Below, in pieces: positions 13,899 through 26,600 of a stretch of 64,000 nt of DNA. Under the pieces are notes generated by a model that worked only from the letters and a program-made list of their open reading frames with translations, was not told the origin of the DNA and made no database searches. The DNA lies in assembly GCA_004794655.1 (NCBI GenBank), contig SMMW01000001.1:14537501-14601500 (forward strand), read 5' to 3'. Origin of the DNA: Marisa cornuarietis (Eukaryota; Mollusca; Gastropoda; Architaenioglossa; Ampullariidae). A program made the position numbers and the translations under genes. Position 1 is the stretch's first letter. Every line of letters begins with the position of its first letter.

Positions 13899-16800
13899 CG
13901 ACGACGACGATGACAGCAAAGAAAGAAAACTGTAGTCAGCAGATAAAACAATCCTGTTTCAAAAACAAGGTGCAGAATGCATAGGAGAGATACAGATTCA
14001 TTTATTCATTCATAGGATGGTGCTTTTTTCTAACAACATTACATATTCTTAGCGAATATTCTTCCATTCTTAGACATATCTTCTATAATGTCGACGCGTT
14101 GTTATGATGTTCATCTATTCTAGTATCTCCGTCCGCAAAATAATTTACATCGAAAAAACGTGGGAGATCCCAGTTAAGACTGGTCCATCTCCTGGCCCTC
14201 GTTCTGACTGGCTCCAGTCTTTACCGAAACTGGCTCCAGCCTGGCGCGGGTGGCCACGAGTTGCTGTAATAGTGGCTCACCTGCTACTTATTTGCAGCAT
14301 AATGTTTTACCGATGGCTAGCCTTGCTCAGAGCAGGAGAATTTTTTCCCTTCTAATTGAAAACATGTAAAAACAGTTGCTTCTGCTGCCCAGAAAGTGGG
14401 AAGTATTTTCCTCCTCTTATTTATGGAACTGCTTTCTCTCTCGCTCTCTCCCTATCCATCCCCCATTCTTCCACACACAGACACGCACCACCGCCGCTAA
14501 CACCACCACCACCACCACCACCACCTCCTCCTCCCTTCTCCTCCTGTTAACGAGCGGGTGATCTACATGAAGTTTACTTTTCTGCTTTGTTGAATTTTGT
14601 TCTGAAAGCTTAGTCAGCAATATGAAGAAACATGTCGGAAAAAATCCTCATAACCAGTTCTAATGCAGAGAAGGTGTGCAAAAATGGATGAATAAATAAA
14701 TAAAATAAAAATAAAAATAGAAAAGTGGAAAATCTTTACTTCAATGTCTCTTCCGCTCTTTCAGTTGTCTAAGTTGTGAAGCTGGATTTTCATATTAGCT
14801 TCCTGATTTTCTTAGTGCTGCGAATTTTTGTCTTTACCCTTTTATTGGTCGGTTCTTTCGATCACCTCACACCATTTCTGAGTAGGGTGGGCGGGACTTG
14901 GGGATGTGTAAACACGAGAACAGGGCGTTAGAACGGATTTGACCGCAGCCAGCCGTCTGTCATCGCTGCACGAAGGAGCATCCCATCCCTTGAATGAGGG
15001 TTCAGAGTTTTAGAGAAATGGTCGTAACTATATACAGCTGAGTTTGTTCACGAGTCATCACTAAATTAGATAACAATCATCCTCAGTTGCATTGTCTTTT
15101 CTTGTTGTTTTCCATATTTCCTTTTTTTTCTTTGTTTTCTTCTGTTACCTATTTTTTTTCATTCTTTCTTTCTTCGTTCTGTACCACTTAACGTACCGGT
15201 TGTGAGTAAGGATGCACTAAGATTTTTTTCTACATTTACATGTAATTAATGCCGACATAGGTTATTTAAACCGTCTCGCAGCATGGTCATGATTGCTGGC
15301 ATTTTGAAATATTTATTACAAAGACGTGGCGTCTTTATGCACTTCTAGAAGGAAAAGTAAGGTAGAGTTTGGTGGGAGGTGAACAGGAGGAAGCAGCACC
15401 GGAGGATCCGATAGAACCAGCATTCAACATATCAACGCTGTAACCCTCTCTTACCCCCATTTTACACAAACTAAGGGAGGAGGGAAAGGACTGCCGACCC
15501 AGGAATCGAACCGCCGTCCTCGGAGCCGTATACGACTGATGTTTGGAATGCGTGTGCTTCTTTCTGTGTTGGTGTCCGCACGAGTCGCTCACGCGTGACT
15601 AAGTTGTTAAATTTTCTATTTTTATGCTTTATAATAAAAAAAATCATATTGCACACTTTAACTTAGAAAAACAACAACAGAGAATTGAAGTGTATGCTCT
15701 ATCTCACAATTCTTAGTCATGGGTCACTTCTATCTCACAATTCTTAGTCATGGGTCACTTCTATCTCACAATTCTTAGTCATGGGTCACTTAAATGTGAG
15801 GAATTCAGTGAGTACCCCATGTGAGCAAAGGTAACACGGGAGGCGGATGGCGCAGTGGGAAGAGGGCGAGGAAGTTTATCATCATGGCGCTCATAAAACC
15901 TTGATGAAGGAAAATGAGAAAGTAAGTGCATGCCTGTCATTTCTAATGACACTGCCACCTTGAAAATTATTTATATCTCCGATGGCAGCCTGTTGTGAGA
16001 AAGTGAGAAACCGAGCTCCGTCATGAGCACTGCTGTTATCTTGTGCAACAACAAAGGTTGGGGTGAGTGGAGAATAAGGGAGGGAGGGGAAAATTGCTTT
16101 GAGGATAATGGCGATATTTGCTTACAGCTGTGTCCCCCTTAGAGCGCAATATACTGGGACCTATACTGCGACTTTCACTTAAGAGAGAGAGGGAGAATGA
16201 CAATAGTGAATATGAAGAATGCAAATTCTTTATTTACGAGGACGATAATGTAAACAAAACATATTACCCTCGCCCTGTGTAGGGAAGGAACAGAAGGGAG
16301 GTAGGGGTGGGTGGGAAGAACAATCACGTTGTAAATGAATTCACCCAGCGACCAAAATATAACCCGGAAGTCATCAATCTGGTTGCATGAATTGCGTATG
16401 AAGTGGCGCAAAACATGCATGTGTCGAGTTCACACATTTGAGAAATAAATTGTAGAAAAAAAGAAAGGAAGATGAAGTTTATTCCAGGATGAGATATGAT
16501 GGTTGTAAAGGAAAGCGAAAAAAGTAGCGGATCTCATACACTTTTACTCCTGTGTGTGTGTGTGTGTGTGTGTGTTAATACCTACTGAATGTTTCAGAGA
16601 ACACGTGTCACGTGATTTCACTCGCCACTCACTGTGTTGCAGGTCTTGGAGAGATTATGCGGGACACGTTCGAGCCACGCCTGCAGGCTAACTACCCGAT
16701 TGTCATTCCTGTGCACACGAGGTCGGAGATCAGGGTTTTTCCTCCCGACGGTCGCCCCAAGCCCGACTTCTGGTCAGCCATTGGATGGTTTTCTTAGTTT

Positions 16801-19800
16801 TCTTCTAATTTAGTTTCTTTACAGCTCTCTCGCTCGCACTTGTTCTTTAGTCGTCTTGCACACTGTTACAACCTTGCTTTGTTTTAATGAGAAACATTGT
16901 CATGCCCATCGACTGACACTGCTAATTCACATCATCATCATCGTCGTCGTCATCGTCATTGTCGTCGTCTTATTTTAATAATTATATCCACTCTCTTCAA
17001 AATAAGCAGGTCAAGTGGAAGTATATGACGACAACGTTTTTCGCTCCACCTGTTCTGCGTTTTGTATTTTTTCTGCGACACAACAGTAATTATTCAGTGA
17101 GTTATAGCTGCATGCTCGAGCCTGACCTTTCCCACCCTTATTATTATTATTTTTTTTGTATCTGTCTCTTATACCACAGATGTGATGTGCTTAGCTGTGA
17201 TGAATTGTGCTTTTCTGCTGTGTTGATAGCAATTCTCTTAACAGCGGTCATCCAGTCCGGATGAAAAAAGCTTGATGTATGTGGCATAATGCATTTTTCA
17301 TTTACCCTTAACAAAAAATTTTCTTTGTCTTTTACTCCCGCGCGTGCTTTTTTGGCTGGGACTATGGTAAAAGCTCTTTTTAACTGGGGCAAACGTCGAA
17401 GGTTTGACCTAGTTTGGCAAAGCTGTGCCTGAAGATCACAAAAAAAGCAAAAGCTGTGGGACGAACCTTTTCCCAGTTCAGCATGTTGAACTTGGAAGCG
17501 CGTGCGACAACGATGAGGTATGGGGTGGGGGACAGACTCACGCAAACGGCGAGTCATCTTGTCGATCATCGATCTCCCGCTTTTTTCGTGGGGGAGGAAG
17601 CGGTCATGCGGAAAGTGTATTTGAGCGAGATTCAGCGCGTGTTGCAGTGGGGAGGGTAGAGTAACGGCATCCAGGTTCTCCTTAGTTGACCCAGCCTTTG
17701 AAAGGGTGCTTGACCCCCTTAGAGGTCTGCAGAAGGTAAGCGAAACGAGGAACAGGAGATGGACACCTCGGAGAAAAGTGCGGTGTCTAACATGTCACAC
17801 CTCAATGGGCGGATGACAACCCCCACACTTTTATTTTCTTAGTGCATGTTACACATTTATAACCGTGACATTAAAGTAACGTGTGGGCTTGTGTATGTGT
17901 GGTGTGCATGTGTACGTGCGTGAGCGCGCACGTGTGTGTGTGTGTGTGTGTGATCCCAGTATATCACGTAGTAATGCCAACACGTACTGCAACTTAAGTC
18001 GAATGAAATGACGTGATGGTGAGAAAGAAATGTCTGTGCCTGCATATACATGAAACAGAAAGATGATTCCGCGTTCAGCATGAGTGACTTTGTGATTCAC
18101 ACGCAGACCACTGAAAGCACAACGAGTGTGTGCTTTTTAAACCTCGTAAAATAAGTTATGGCGGGTGAAATGCGCTTGGACTTCTTTCATTCTTGCTTCA
18201 CTGTATTTTTATTTATATTTGTTGTAGACAGCATCAGTAATAGCCAACAGAAGGGCAGAGAATGGAAAGAAAGAAGCAGATAGACCAGGAGAAGGAAAAG
18301 TGGCGATGATTTAGAGAGGGGGAGAGAGAGGGGGCAGGACTGATGCAATGTGACGCATTTCCTGTAAGAAAATGTCGTCGCGGTGCACGCTGTTGATGCC
18401 GTCGCAGATGCTGTGGCCGTTTGTCGGATAAGATGAGCGTGGCGTGACTAGCTGACCTTCAAGATGCAAGCATCAGTAATGATTTCTGAACACCGGCAAC
18501 CCAAATAGTGGGAGGAAGGAAAGAGAGAGAAAAAGAAGAAGGGAGAGAGACGGCGACAGTTTCTCGTAGATACGCACCTCTTTCTTTTTTGCCTGTGCGG
18601 AGTGGGGGACAGGGAAGGTGGGGGATGAACCGATCTCTTTGACGTTCGCGCCGACCAGTCCCCGGCGATTAGGTTCCTCAGATTTCGACAGGTGCTCCAG
18701 GTGTACCGTGGCGAGGAAGTATATGTTGGAAAGGAGGCAGCGCCAACCCCGGTAGGCAACAACCACACGTGTCTAGAAGCAGGTGTTTTCGCTCCTTCAC
18801 CATCGTTGACCAATCAACAGTTTACTTTTTCGCGCGTTCGCGAACCTTGTTTTTTTATTTCTGTTTCCGAGATTAGACCAACCAACAGTTTAGTCTTTCG
18901 GCACCTACACCAATCGAGCAATCGTCACCAAACTCTTACCGACTTTGAATAATCAGAATTTTGTTTCGGTATTTTACCAATGCATGCAACCTTGTTGGTG
19001 ATGGGTGTTCTTGGTGACAGGTGGTTCTGGAGTAGTGGTCGTTCGCGTTCTGTCACTCTCACCACAGCGTACGAGTGATTCCGAGGTCACAAAATTTTAA
19101 AGATTGATGGTGTGGGGTGGGGTAGGAGGGGGAAGAGAATAAGGGTAGAATGAGAGGAGGGGGAAATTGATGTTTTATGCCGAGCCAGCAACTAAAGATA
19201 TCTCATGGCAAAACAGCTAGTCCTGTAAACAGTTGCCCGAGACGAGATCTGAACCCAGGGGTGACTGGAAAGTTTGAAGGTATCTGAGTCACAACTGCGG
19301 TTTACTACTGATGGTGACTGACTGAAACACGATGTAACCAGGGACGTTGGTGAAGCACGTGACCAAGATTGAGGACTCGGTAGCAACACCGTCAAATCGT
19401 TTGTCCCGCAGATCACTGTAAGCCAAGAACGTGCAGCGTGCATCGATGACGCACATCCCTTCGCTCATGCGCACCGGTCGACCTCCTCGTCAGGTCTCTT
19501 TTTTTCTCGCAACTCTTCCGCAACTCTCGCCAACATAGCCCGCCCGCCCTCCTTCCCTGTGTCTGCCATTTCCCCCATCAGAATCGCCATTCCTCACGGC
19601 TGTCACGTTCAACAACATAGATGCCCGCGAACGTGCGCCTCCGCTGTCTGTCGGTTTTTCCCGGTATTCTGGGCCGCGTGACTGCCGCGAAGGTTGATGA
19701 GGGGCGGGAAGTTTTGACACGCGCACCAGAGCACGACAAGCACGCGGGCGCGAGCAGTGTAAACGTCATCTTACATCATCCTCCTGCAGCAGGTTCTCGT

Positions 19801-22120
19801 CTCCGCGCCAGAGAGGGGGGGGGGGAGGAGGAGAAGATGCTGGAAGCGCGGGCCAACATCAGCACCCGGTCGCGGCACGCTTGCAGGCTGACAAGCCGTT
19901 TGTCTCTTTCGAGTGGAGGAGGAGGTTTGTCGCGCTGGATGAACTGCCAAACATGGCTGTCGGTAGCATCCAATCGCCCTCTGATGTATTGCACTTTGGA
20001 GGCCGCTCTTTTCTTTATGGGAGGAAGGGGGATGTAACCCTTCGTTAAGAGCAGTTGTTTACTTTGACAATATGGAACGCGTGGTGCAGAAAATTAAGCG
20101 AGTCACCGAACATTCAAAACACTCAGGGATTTATAAGAAGTGTGTGTGTGTGTGTGTGCACTAGACTATGCTGCAGGAAGAACGAATGAAAGGGTTGTTG
20201 GTAGAGCGAAGAAACAATGGGGACTGGATTGGATGGGGTTGGATTTGGGAGAGGACTAAGTCTGATTACAGCACGAGTGCGCGCTTGTCTAGGCTATGTG
20301 CGTGCATGCGTGTCCGACAGCCCATTCTCCCTTCCCCTCACCCCGTGCTACCACAAATCACGACGATGCAAGAGTCGGCACCACGGCGACACGCAATAGG
20401 AAAAGTCTGCATTTCAACCTTCTGCCCTTCCGGAACAGAAGAGCGCGATCTGTCTGGACTCTGGACCCACGATGTCCTCTACACTCCATCTCCCCCGACC
20501 CCAGCGACCACCTTGTGCTCGCAAATAGCAGCAAATTCACGGAGGAGAGGTAGGCGGGGACGGAAGGTAGAGAAAGAGAGAGAGAGGGAAGGTCCAGTAC
20601 GGTAGGCTGGGAGGGGGTGGGGTACGTTCCCCTTTGCAGGGTGTCTCAGCGCCAGACCTGCGATCGTTGTCTACCTGCTGTTTCCAACTGGCAGGCGATG
20701 GTTCAGGTGACAAATTAGAGATGTCTGCTTTTTGCTTTTTATTGTGTGCCCCGCAGCGTCCGGCAGTGGATGGCGATCCTGGCAATATATGAGAGTAGAT
20801 GCTGGGTGGGTGAGATGTGGATGGTAGGACAGGAAGATGAAGTGCGTCCTGTTAGTGCTTACAACTTGGGGGGTTCAATTTACTTCCTCACCTTCCCAGG
20901 AGTTGGGGGGGAAGAGGGGAAGAAATGAAGGGGTGAAAGGGTTGTACCAGAGGCGAGAGCGCAGCGGCAAACGGGTAAAGACAATATTAGGTATGAATTT
21001 TGTTTTCTTATTTCACTTCAGTATCCCTTTCAAGCTCCTTAAGAACTTAAAAGCTGTTTCTTAGTATTTTTATTTCTCAAAAATAAAAAAAAAACTTGAT
21101 GAGATCAGCAAGTTTTTGAAAACGCTGCTTAAGTTGGTTGCTGCTGTCTGTCTCTCCTTGATAAAAGCATTTTTCTTAAAATGGTACTCGCAAAACGGAT
21201 AATGTTTTTTGTTATTGCCAAGTTGTATTAAATGCTTAACTGGTCGACAACATGTTTTGTTCACATTTGTGACAAATCAACGCACATCCCACTAAAATTG
21301 TAACAAAGTGTAATTACACTGAGTTATTTTCCCTTTGTCTGTACGGTCTTGTTGGTAGACACCACACAGATAGGTAGTGAGCGCTCGCTGTTGATGTAAT
21401 GGTGCAATAAATAAACAAAACAGCAAACAAAACCAAACGCGCTGCTAGAAGTAAGAACACATTGGCTTCTCCAGATGTCTGACTCTTCCGTGTTTTTCCA
21501 TGTCGGGGAAAAACAACATCCAGATATCCAGTTCTACTCCAATCAGTCAAGGGTATATCGACTAGGATTCACACGCATTTCCACAAACCGTCAAGAAGTT
21601 AGATGGCACTTGAAGCAGACATCGTGGCAACAAGTTGCACGACACTGAACACCATTTGGAAAACTAGTTTTACACGGCATTCCCTAACAGACTGCTTGAT
21701 TAATCCAGGCTTGTTTGGACTCCATAACACCCAACCCCGGCGGAAGTATACATACTGCAAATTTCCTCCCTGGTGGACTGTGGACTGTCTATAATGCTGT
21801 TCCCTGTGGACTTCTTGATCCCTGAAGGCTTAGAGGTATACACTGTAAGAAGAGGTTTTTGCCCAGACAGTTCATTCTTCACATTCTCAATACTTGTCGC
21901 CTTGCGTGCATTCCCAGTTTGCGTTTGCGGAACAAGTGTTTTCTTGTGAACGGTATGGCACCGTTGATTGCCTGCAGGAATAAGAAAAAAACCCCTAGAA
22001 ATAATGGTCTTGTGTGCTTCTTCTCAGACCTGGTAGGAGGAACAAGGGAATTCTGGCCCGTCATTCCAGGTAATTGAGTTAAGCAGTGTGGAGACTGAAA
22101 GGAAAAATGGAACGAGAGAA

Positions 22121-22174
<54 letters not shown>

Positions 22175-22327
22175 CTGGTTGGAGTGATGTTGAACTGACA
22201 CTTAAGAAATATAAGAAAAGTATATTTTGCTTGAAGGTCTGGTCGTTATTACCTGAACCTGCACACATTCCTTGCTCGATGGAGAAATGAAATACGCGCT
22301 GCGAGTTGGCAAGTCGATGGCATGTTT

Positions 22328-22367
<40 letters not shown>

Positions 22368-23012
22368 ACTGGGGAAGGGGGTGGGAGAGGGAAGGTTGGC
22401 GTGTGATACCCATCAGACACTTCATCATCTCAGAAGTCGTCGTCGCAGTTGCGTGCGTGTGCAGCCGCTTCTTCATCTTCACGTTATCATCGTCATCGCC
22501 TATAATCGTCATATCACCCTGTCATATCCCTCCTTCTGTTCTGGCTCTTCCCCCGCGTCCCGAAAATGGCGGAGCTAACGTCTCGTGATTATTTCAAAGG
22601 CGCGTTGTTACCTGACATAGAGCCTCTCTGAAGTTCCATCGCACACGTGTATAGTAGGTGGCAGTACTGGGGTGCTTCTAAACGCGGAAAAATGCCAGAG
22701 TAGGGTCATCAAACCTCCTTGTGATTGTGGAGCAAATATTAACAATTCAGCCCAGACTGTCCTTGTCTCTCGCCGGTAATCATCTGCTGATCTCGGTTTA
22801 TTCAACCTAGATTGTTATCGATTCCCAGTAATCTTCTGCTGAATTGGCTTTATTTAACCAGAATTGTTTTTTAACCCCCAGTCTTCTACTTCAGCCGGGT
22901 GTTGTTTTTGTTTCCACTGAATGAAATATGAGTGTGAGCATATTTGTCTTTGCATTGGTCTTACAATATTTCTGAATCTCCATCTTTATTCCTTTCCCTT
23001 CCCCCTTTTTTA

Positions 23013-23059
<47 letters not shown>

Positions 23060-23578
23060 CATACAACACACACACACACTTACTATGTTGTCGGTGCTTG
23101 CCGTGTGCCAGTACGTCACACCTGACATACCTGTTGCAGGTGGCAGGATCGCAATGATCTGCGCGTGCCAGACGCGGGTCGCATGCACGTGAAGGACAAT
23201 CTGCTGGTGTTCGAGAGTCCTCAAGAGATCGACTCTGGCAACTACACTTTCGTGGTCAACAACACGGCCGGCCAGAAGACGCGGAGCGTGTGGATCATGG
23301 TGTCTGGTGAGTGGGCTGTGTGGGCATCAGGCTGCCACTGAGCAGTGGCTGTGAGCCGTCGAAAAGTAAAGTGTCTATATAGATATATAAAGGGTCTAGT
23401 ATGTTAAATACTGTTATGTATAAAGTGTCTAGTGTGTATATACACATATACTAGACATTATACGTACGCGTGTGCGTGCGTGCGTGGTTGGGACTTTGCG
23501 TTTCGAGTGAGAAATTTGGGGAAGGAGGACGTGTGCGGTTAGGAAATTTTGTGGGCCTATGTCAACGTGCGATATAGC

Positions 23579-23667
<89 letters not shown>

Positions 23668-26600
23668 TTTCTTTCTTTCTTTCTTTATTTCTTTCCAAAA
23701 TCACTATGTTGAGTTCAGTACAAGATAAAAGATGCGAAACTCGGTGAATAGTACTCCTCCGAAATTTGCAAATATTACCGTGTACAGAAAGAGATCACTT
23801 GGCGTCACGATTGTCCACAAATGCGGCTAATTAGCCTGTTAATTACCTCTCCCATTTGCGGAGGTCTTGACAACCACAACTTGCCCAAGTAATTTTCGTA
23901 TATCAAAGTTTTCACCTCTCTCTCACTCTCTCTCATTCGCTCTCTTTGCATGGCGATGATGTATGTTTTTATATCTGGATAACGGAAAAGTGATCTTCAC
24001 TCTGATTTCTGGAAATATTTCGTACGGAGCATCCTCTCCCGACTTCACCCATTTATTGATGACGAAAAAAATGCACCAGTCACATGGTGGGACATAATCA
24101 GTGCGTATGCACCACTCACACATAAGGTGGAAATCAACTCGACAATAGGAAAACATCATCAGGGTGTATGCACGGATATCAACACCCCCCACCCTCTACA
24201 TACCCTGGTAGCTGGTCCCACGCACCATCACTGTCTTGGCAACCCACCTTCTCCTCCATCTGGCCTCCTCAAAACACACACACACACACACGCACGCACC
24301 TTCTGGCGTGTGCACTTTCGTTATGTCCCTTACAGGCTGGCGAGTAAACGACTTTCCCACCCGCTGGCTGCAGGGTACACTTACTCAGACTTCTTTAGTA
24401 TCTCCATGACAGGTTTATCGTGAACATTTCTCCTTTCAAGTCAAATTGTTTGTGAGTGTGCGGAGGCTGCGAGGGGGTTGAGAGGAGTAGGAGGGGGCCC
24501 AGCTTGCCTCTCGGCTGTTCATCATGCCTAACTCTCAGCACCGGCATAAAGACCAGAGGCGTTGACACGGTCACAAGACGACCAGCGGCTCTTGCCCCTT
24601 ATCCCTGGAATATATTTCTCTTACCTGGTGCTAGTTCGGGAGCTGTGTTCTGTCAGTAGTCTTCCCACCACTGCTGACCCGCAGTCCCCATCACCGACAA
24701 GAACAGCTTCATTGCTATCACTGCATCACAGCTGTTAGCTACTACCTCCTCTACTGCTAATACCATCACCGCCAAAACCATCTTCAATGTCTACTTCATG
24801 AATACTACCGCCGCCTCCACTATAGTAATATATATATATATATAGTAATATCGCACCATCATCAGCAGCATCTTCACTATGTCACTAACACTATTATCGC
24901 CGTTTACAATAGTAGATGGACACGCCATTTACACTACTAGATAGACCCAAGTGAAAACCCTGTATTGGGAAAGAAAACATTTGGTCATACATTTCACGTG
25001 TCACGACAGCAGTTGGGGATACTAGTCCTTAACAAATCGATCTTCCACCTGTGATCGATCCTCTACTGATCAACAAGGTCTTTATTTTTCCTACTGTGGT
25101 TTTGTTTCTTTCACATCTCTCACTTACTCACCCACCCACTCACTCTCTCCCTCCTCTTGAGATGTTCTCTTACTCACTCACTCACTCTTACTCACACACA
25201 CACACACACACACGTACACACGCCCGAGGAGACCGGTGCATAACGAGGTGTACCAGTCTCAGCGCCGTCTAGGTGCTATCTCGCCGTTCGATCGTTGTTG
25301 CACAAGAAAGGAAGAGTCATTACCGCCTCTTCACTGACGACGCTGGTGATCGCGATCGCAGCTGCACGCATAGTTTGGCACACGGTAGTGTCGGGCAGTG
25401 AGGGGGGAGGTGAGAGTGGGAGGAACCCGGCCTGCATCAGCACCACGGCTACAACCCCTGGTAGTAGGGTAGGGGGTCGCGGAGGGTAGTCACATGGGTG
25501 GGTGGGGGAGAGGAGATGGGGAGGAGATCGCTGAGGATGTCGTTAGGGGGAGCGACCGGCCGACGGTGTAGGCGAGGAGAGATGTGGTTAGCGCTGGCTA
25601 GTTACTGGTGTGCTGTGCTGAGTGACAGTTGGCTAGTTACTGGTGTGCTGTGCTGAGTGACAGTTGGCTAGTTACTGGTGTGCTGTGCTGAGTGACAGTT
25701 GGCTAGTTACTGGTGTGCTGTGCTGAGTGACAGTGGCGGTTGGTTTGATGTATAAATATTGTGGACCTCTACACACAAGGATTGTTAATTGTCACCTGTA
25801 GCGTGTTGGTGAGACTGTGCTGTGTGTCTGTGTTCGTTTGTCTGTAACATTTGTGAGAAAGCATGTGCTGCCATTATGGGAGAAGTGAGAAACGCATTTA
25901 ACAATAATAATTTCTTTTTAAACGCTATTTTTCGTTAATAGAAATAATAGACAGCAACACCTCAATAAACAAAATATGTAGATGCATGTGTATTTTAAAC
26001 AGTGAATTAGTATGTCCTTAGGTTTTAAAAGATCTTTCACGATCTAACAACAGCTCTATGTTTTTTTTCTCTCTCTGTGTGTGTGTGTGTGTGCCTTGCA
26101 TGTATGTAGTGCCGCCCATCATCAGCAGGGCCCCACAGCCTGAGACAGTGGAAGAAGATAGTAGCGTTGAGCTGAGTTGTCAGGTGGTGGGCACACAGTA
26201 CCCCGTGACCCGCATCACCTGGAGCAAGGACGGGATAGCCCTACCCTTAGTGAGTTCTGCTCCAGTTTTACAAACGTATCTGCCCTCAGTTTAATCTCCC
26301 ATTTTTCATTTTGAAGCCTTTTCCAACCAGTCTTTTTCTTTAAATCTCTCTTTTTCTTGTTTTGCTCAATGTTTGTGGGAAAGGTCTGAACCATCTTCAC
26401 TTGGGTTAGCCCTTTGGTGAACTGTTCTAGAAAGTATGCTGACATTATAAAGACAATCAGAATATTTTGCTGGAAACATTAAATGGTGAAGCTTATTATC
26501 TGTCAGTAGGGGAGATGGTAAAGAATAAAGATTATGAAAGTGCTTTTATAATAAAAAAATGGAAAAAATATATAAATGCAATAATAACTCGTATATACTT

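Larger units (their letters stand above)
6573..16642. other. PTK7 intron, 10.1 kb, hosting a tRNA gene and repeats
   Basis: The longest intron of the gene here. It contains the tRNA-Tyr gene (6828-6916), GT microsatellites at about 8038-8066, 8931-8954 and 16551-16575, a T-run at about 10721-10739, a degenerate minisatellite (about 10741-10940), an (ATA)n retroelement-tail fragment (about 12303-12345), (GAT)n at about 13867-13912, (CAC)n at about 14500-14535, and a 31-bp triplicated unit (15699-15791). No additional PTK7 exon is needed: the exons on both sides join in phase. Confidence 0.7.
16773..23139. other. PTK7 intron, 6.4 kb
   Basis: Contains GT/GA/CA microsatellites (about 17927-17952, 20141-20158, 22123-22174, 22330-22364, 23019-23080), a SINE-like repeat on the - strand (about 19165-19310) and a GC- and CpG-rich section at about 19480-19980. 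No exon is recognised, and the flanking exons join in phase. Confidence 0.7.
23307..26109. other. PTK7 intron, 2.8 kb
   Basis: Holds the compound CTGT/CTTT microsatellite (23580-23695), CA tracts near 24271 and 25195, a (TA)n near 24828, the 35-bp minisatellite (25595-25734) and a GT tract just before the next exon. No gene is seen. Confidence 0.75.

Noticed and set aside
15699..15791. Three repeats resembling a CRISPR array
   Set aside because: The units are contiguous with no spacers, in a eukaryotic intron; it is a minisatellite.
16612..16797. Continuation of the PTK7 frame past 16772 to a stop
   Set aside because: It adds only eight residues, breaks the Ig fold, and splicing at 16772 gives exact phase and Ig core with the exon at 23140.
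19480..20040. GC-rich 138-codon frame at 19621-20037 as a possible gene or CpG-island promoter
   Set aside because: No recognisable domain, a similarly long frame on the opposite strand, and it lies inside a PTK7 intron; composition alone explains it.
23429..23747. Long Cys/Leu/Ser and Thr/Asp/Arg/Gln frames
   Set aside because: Produced by the CTGT/CTTT microsatellite.
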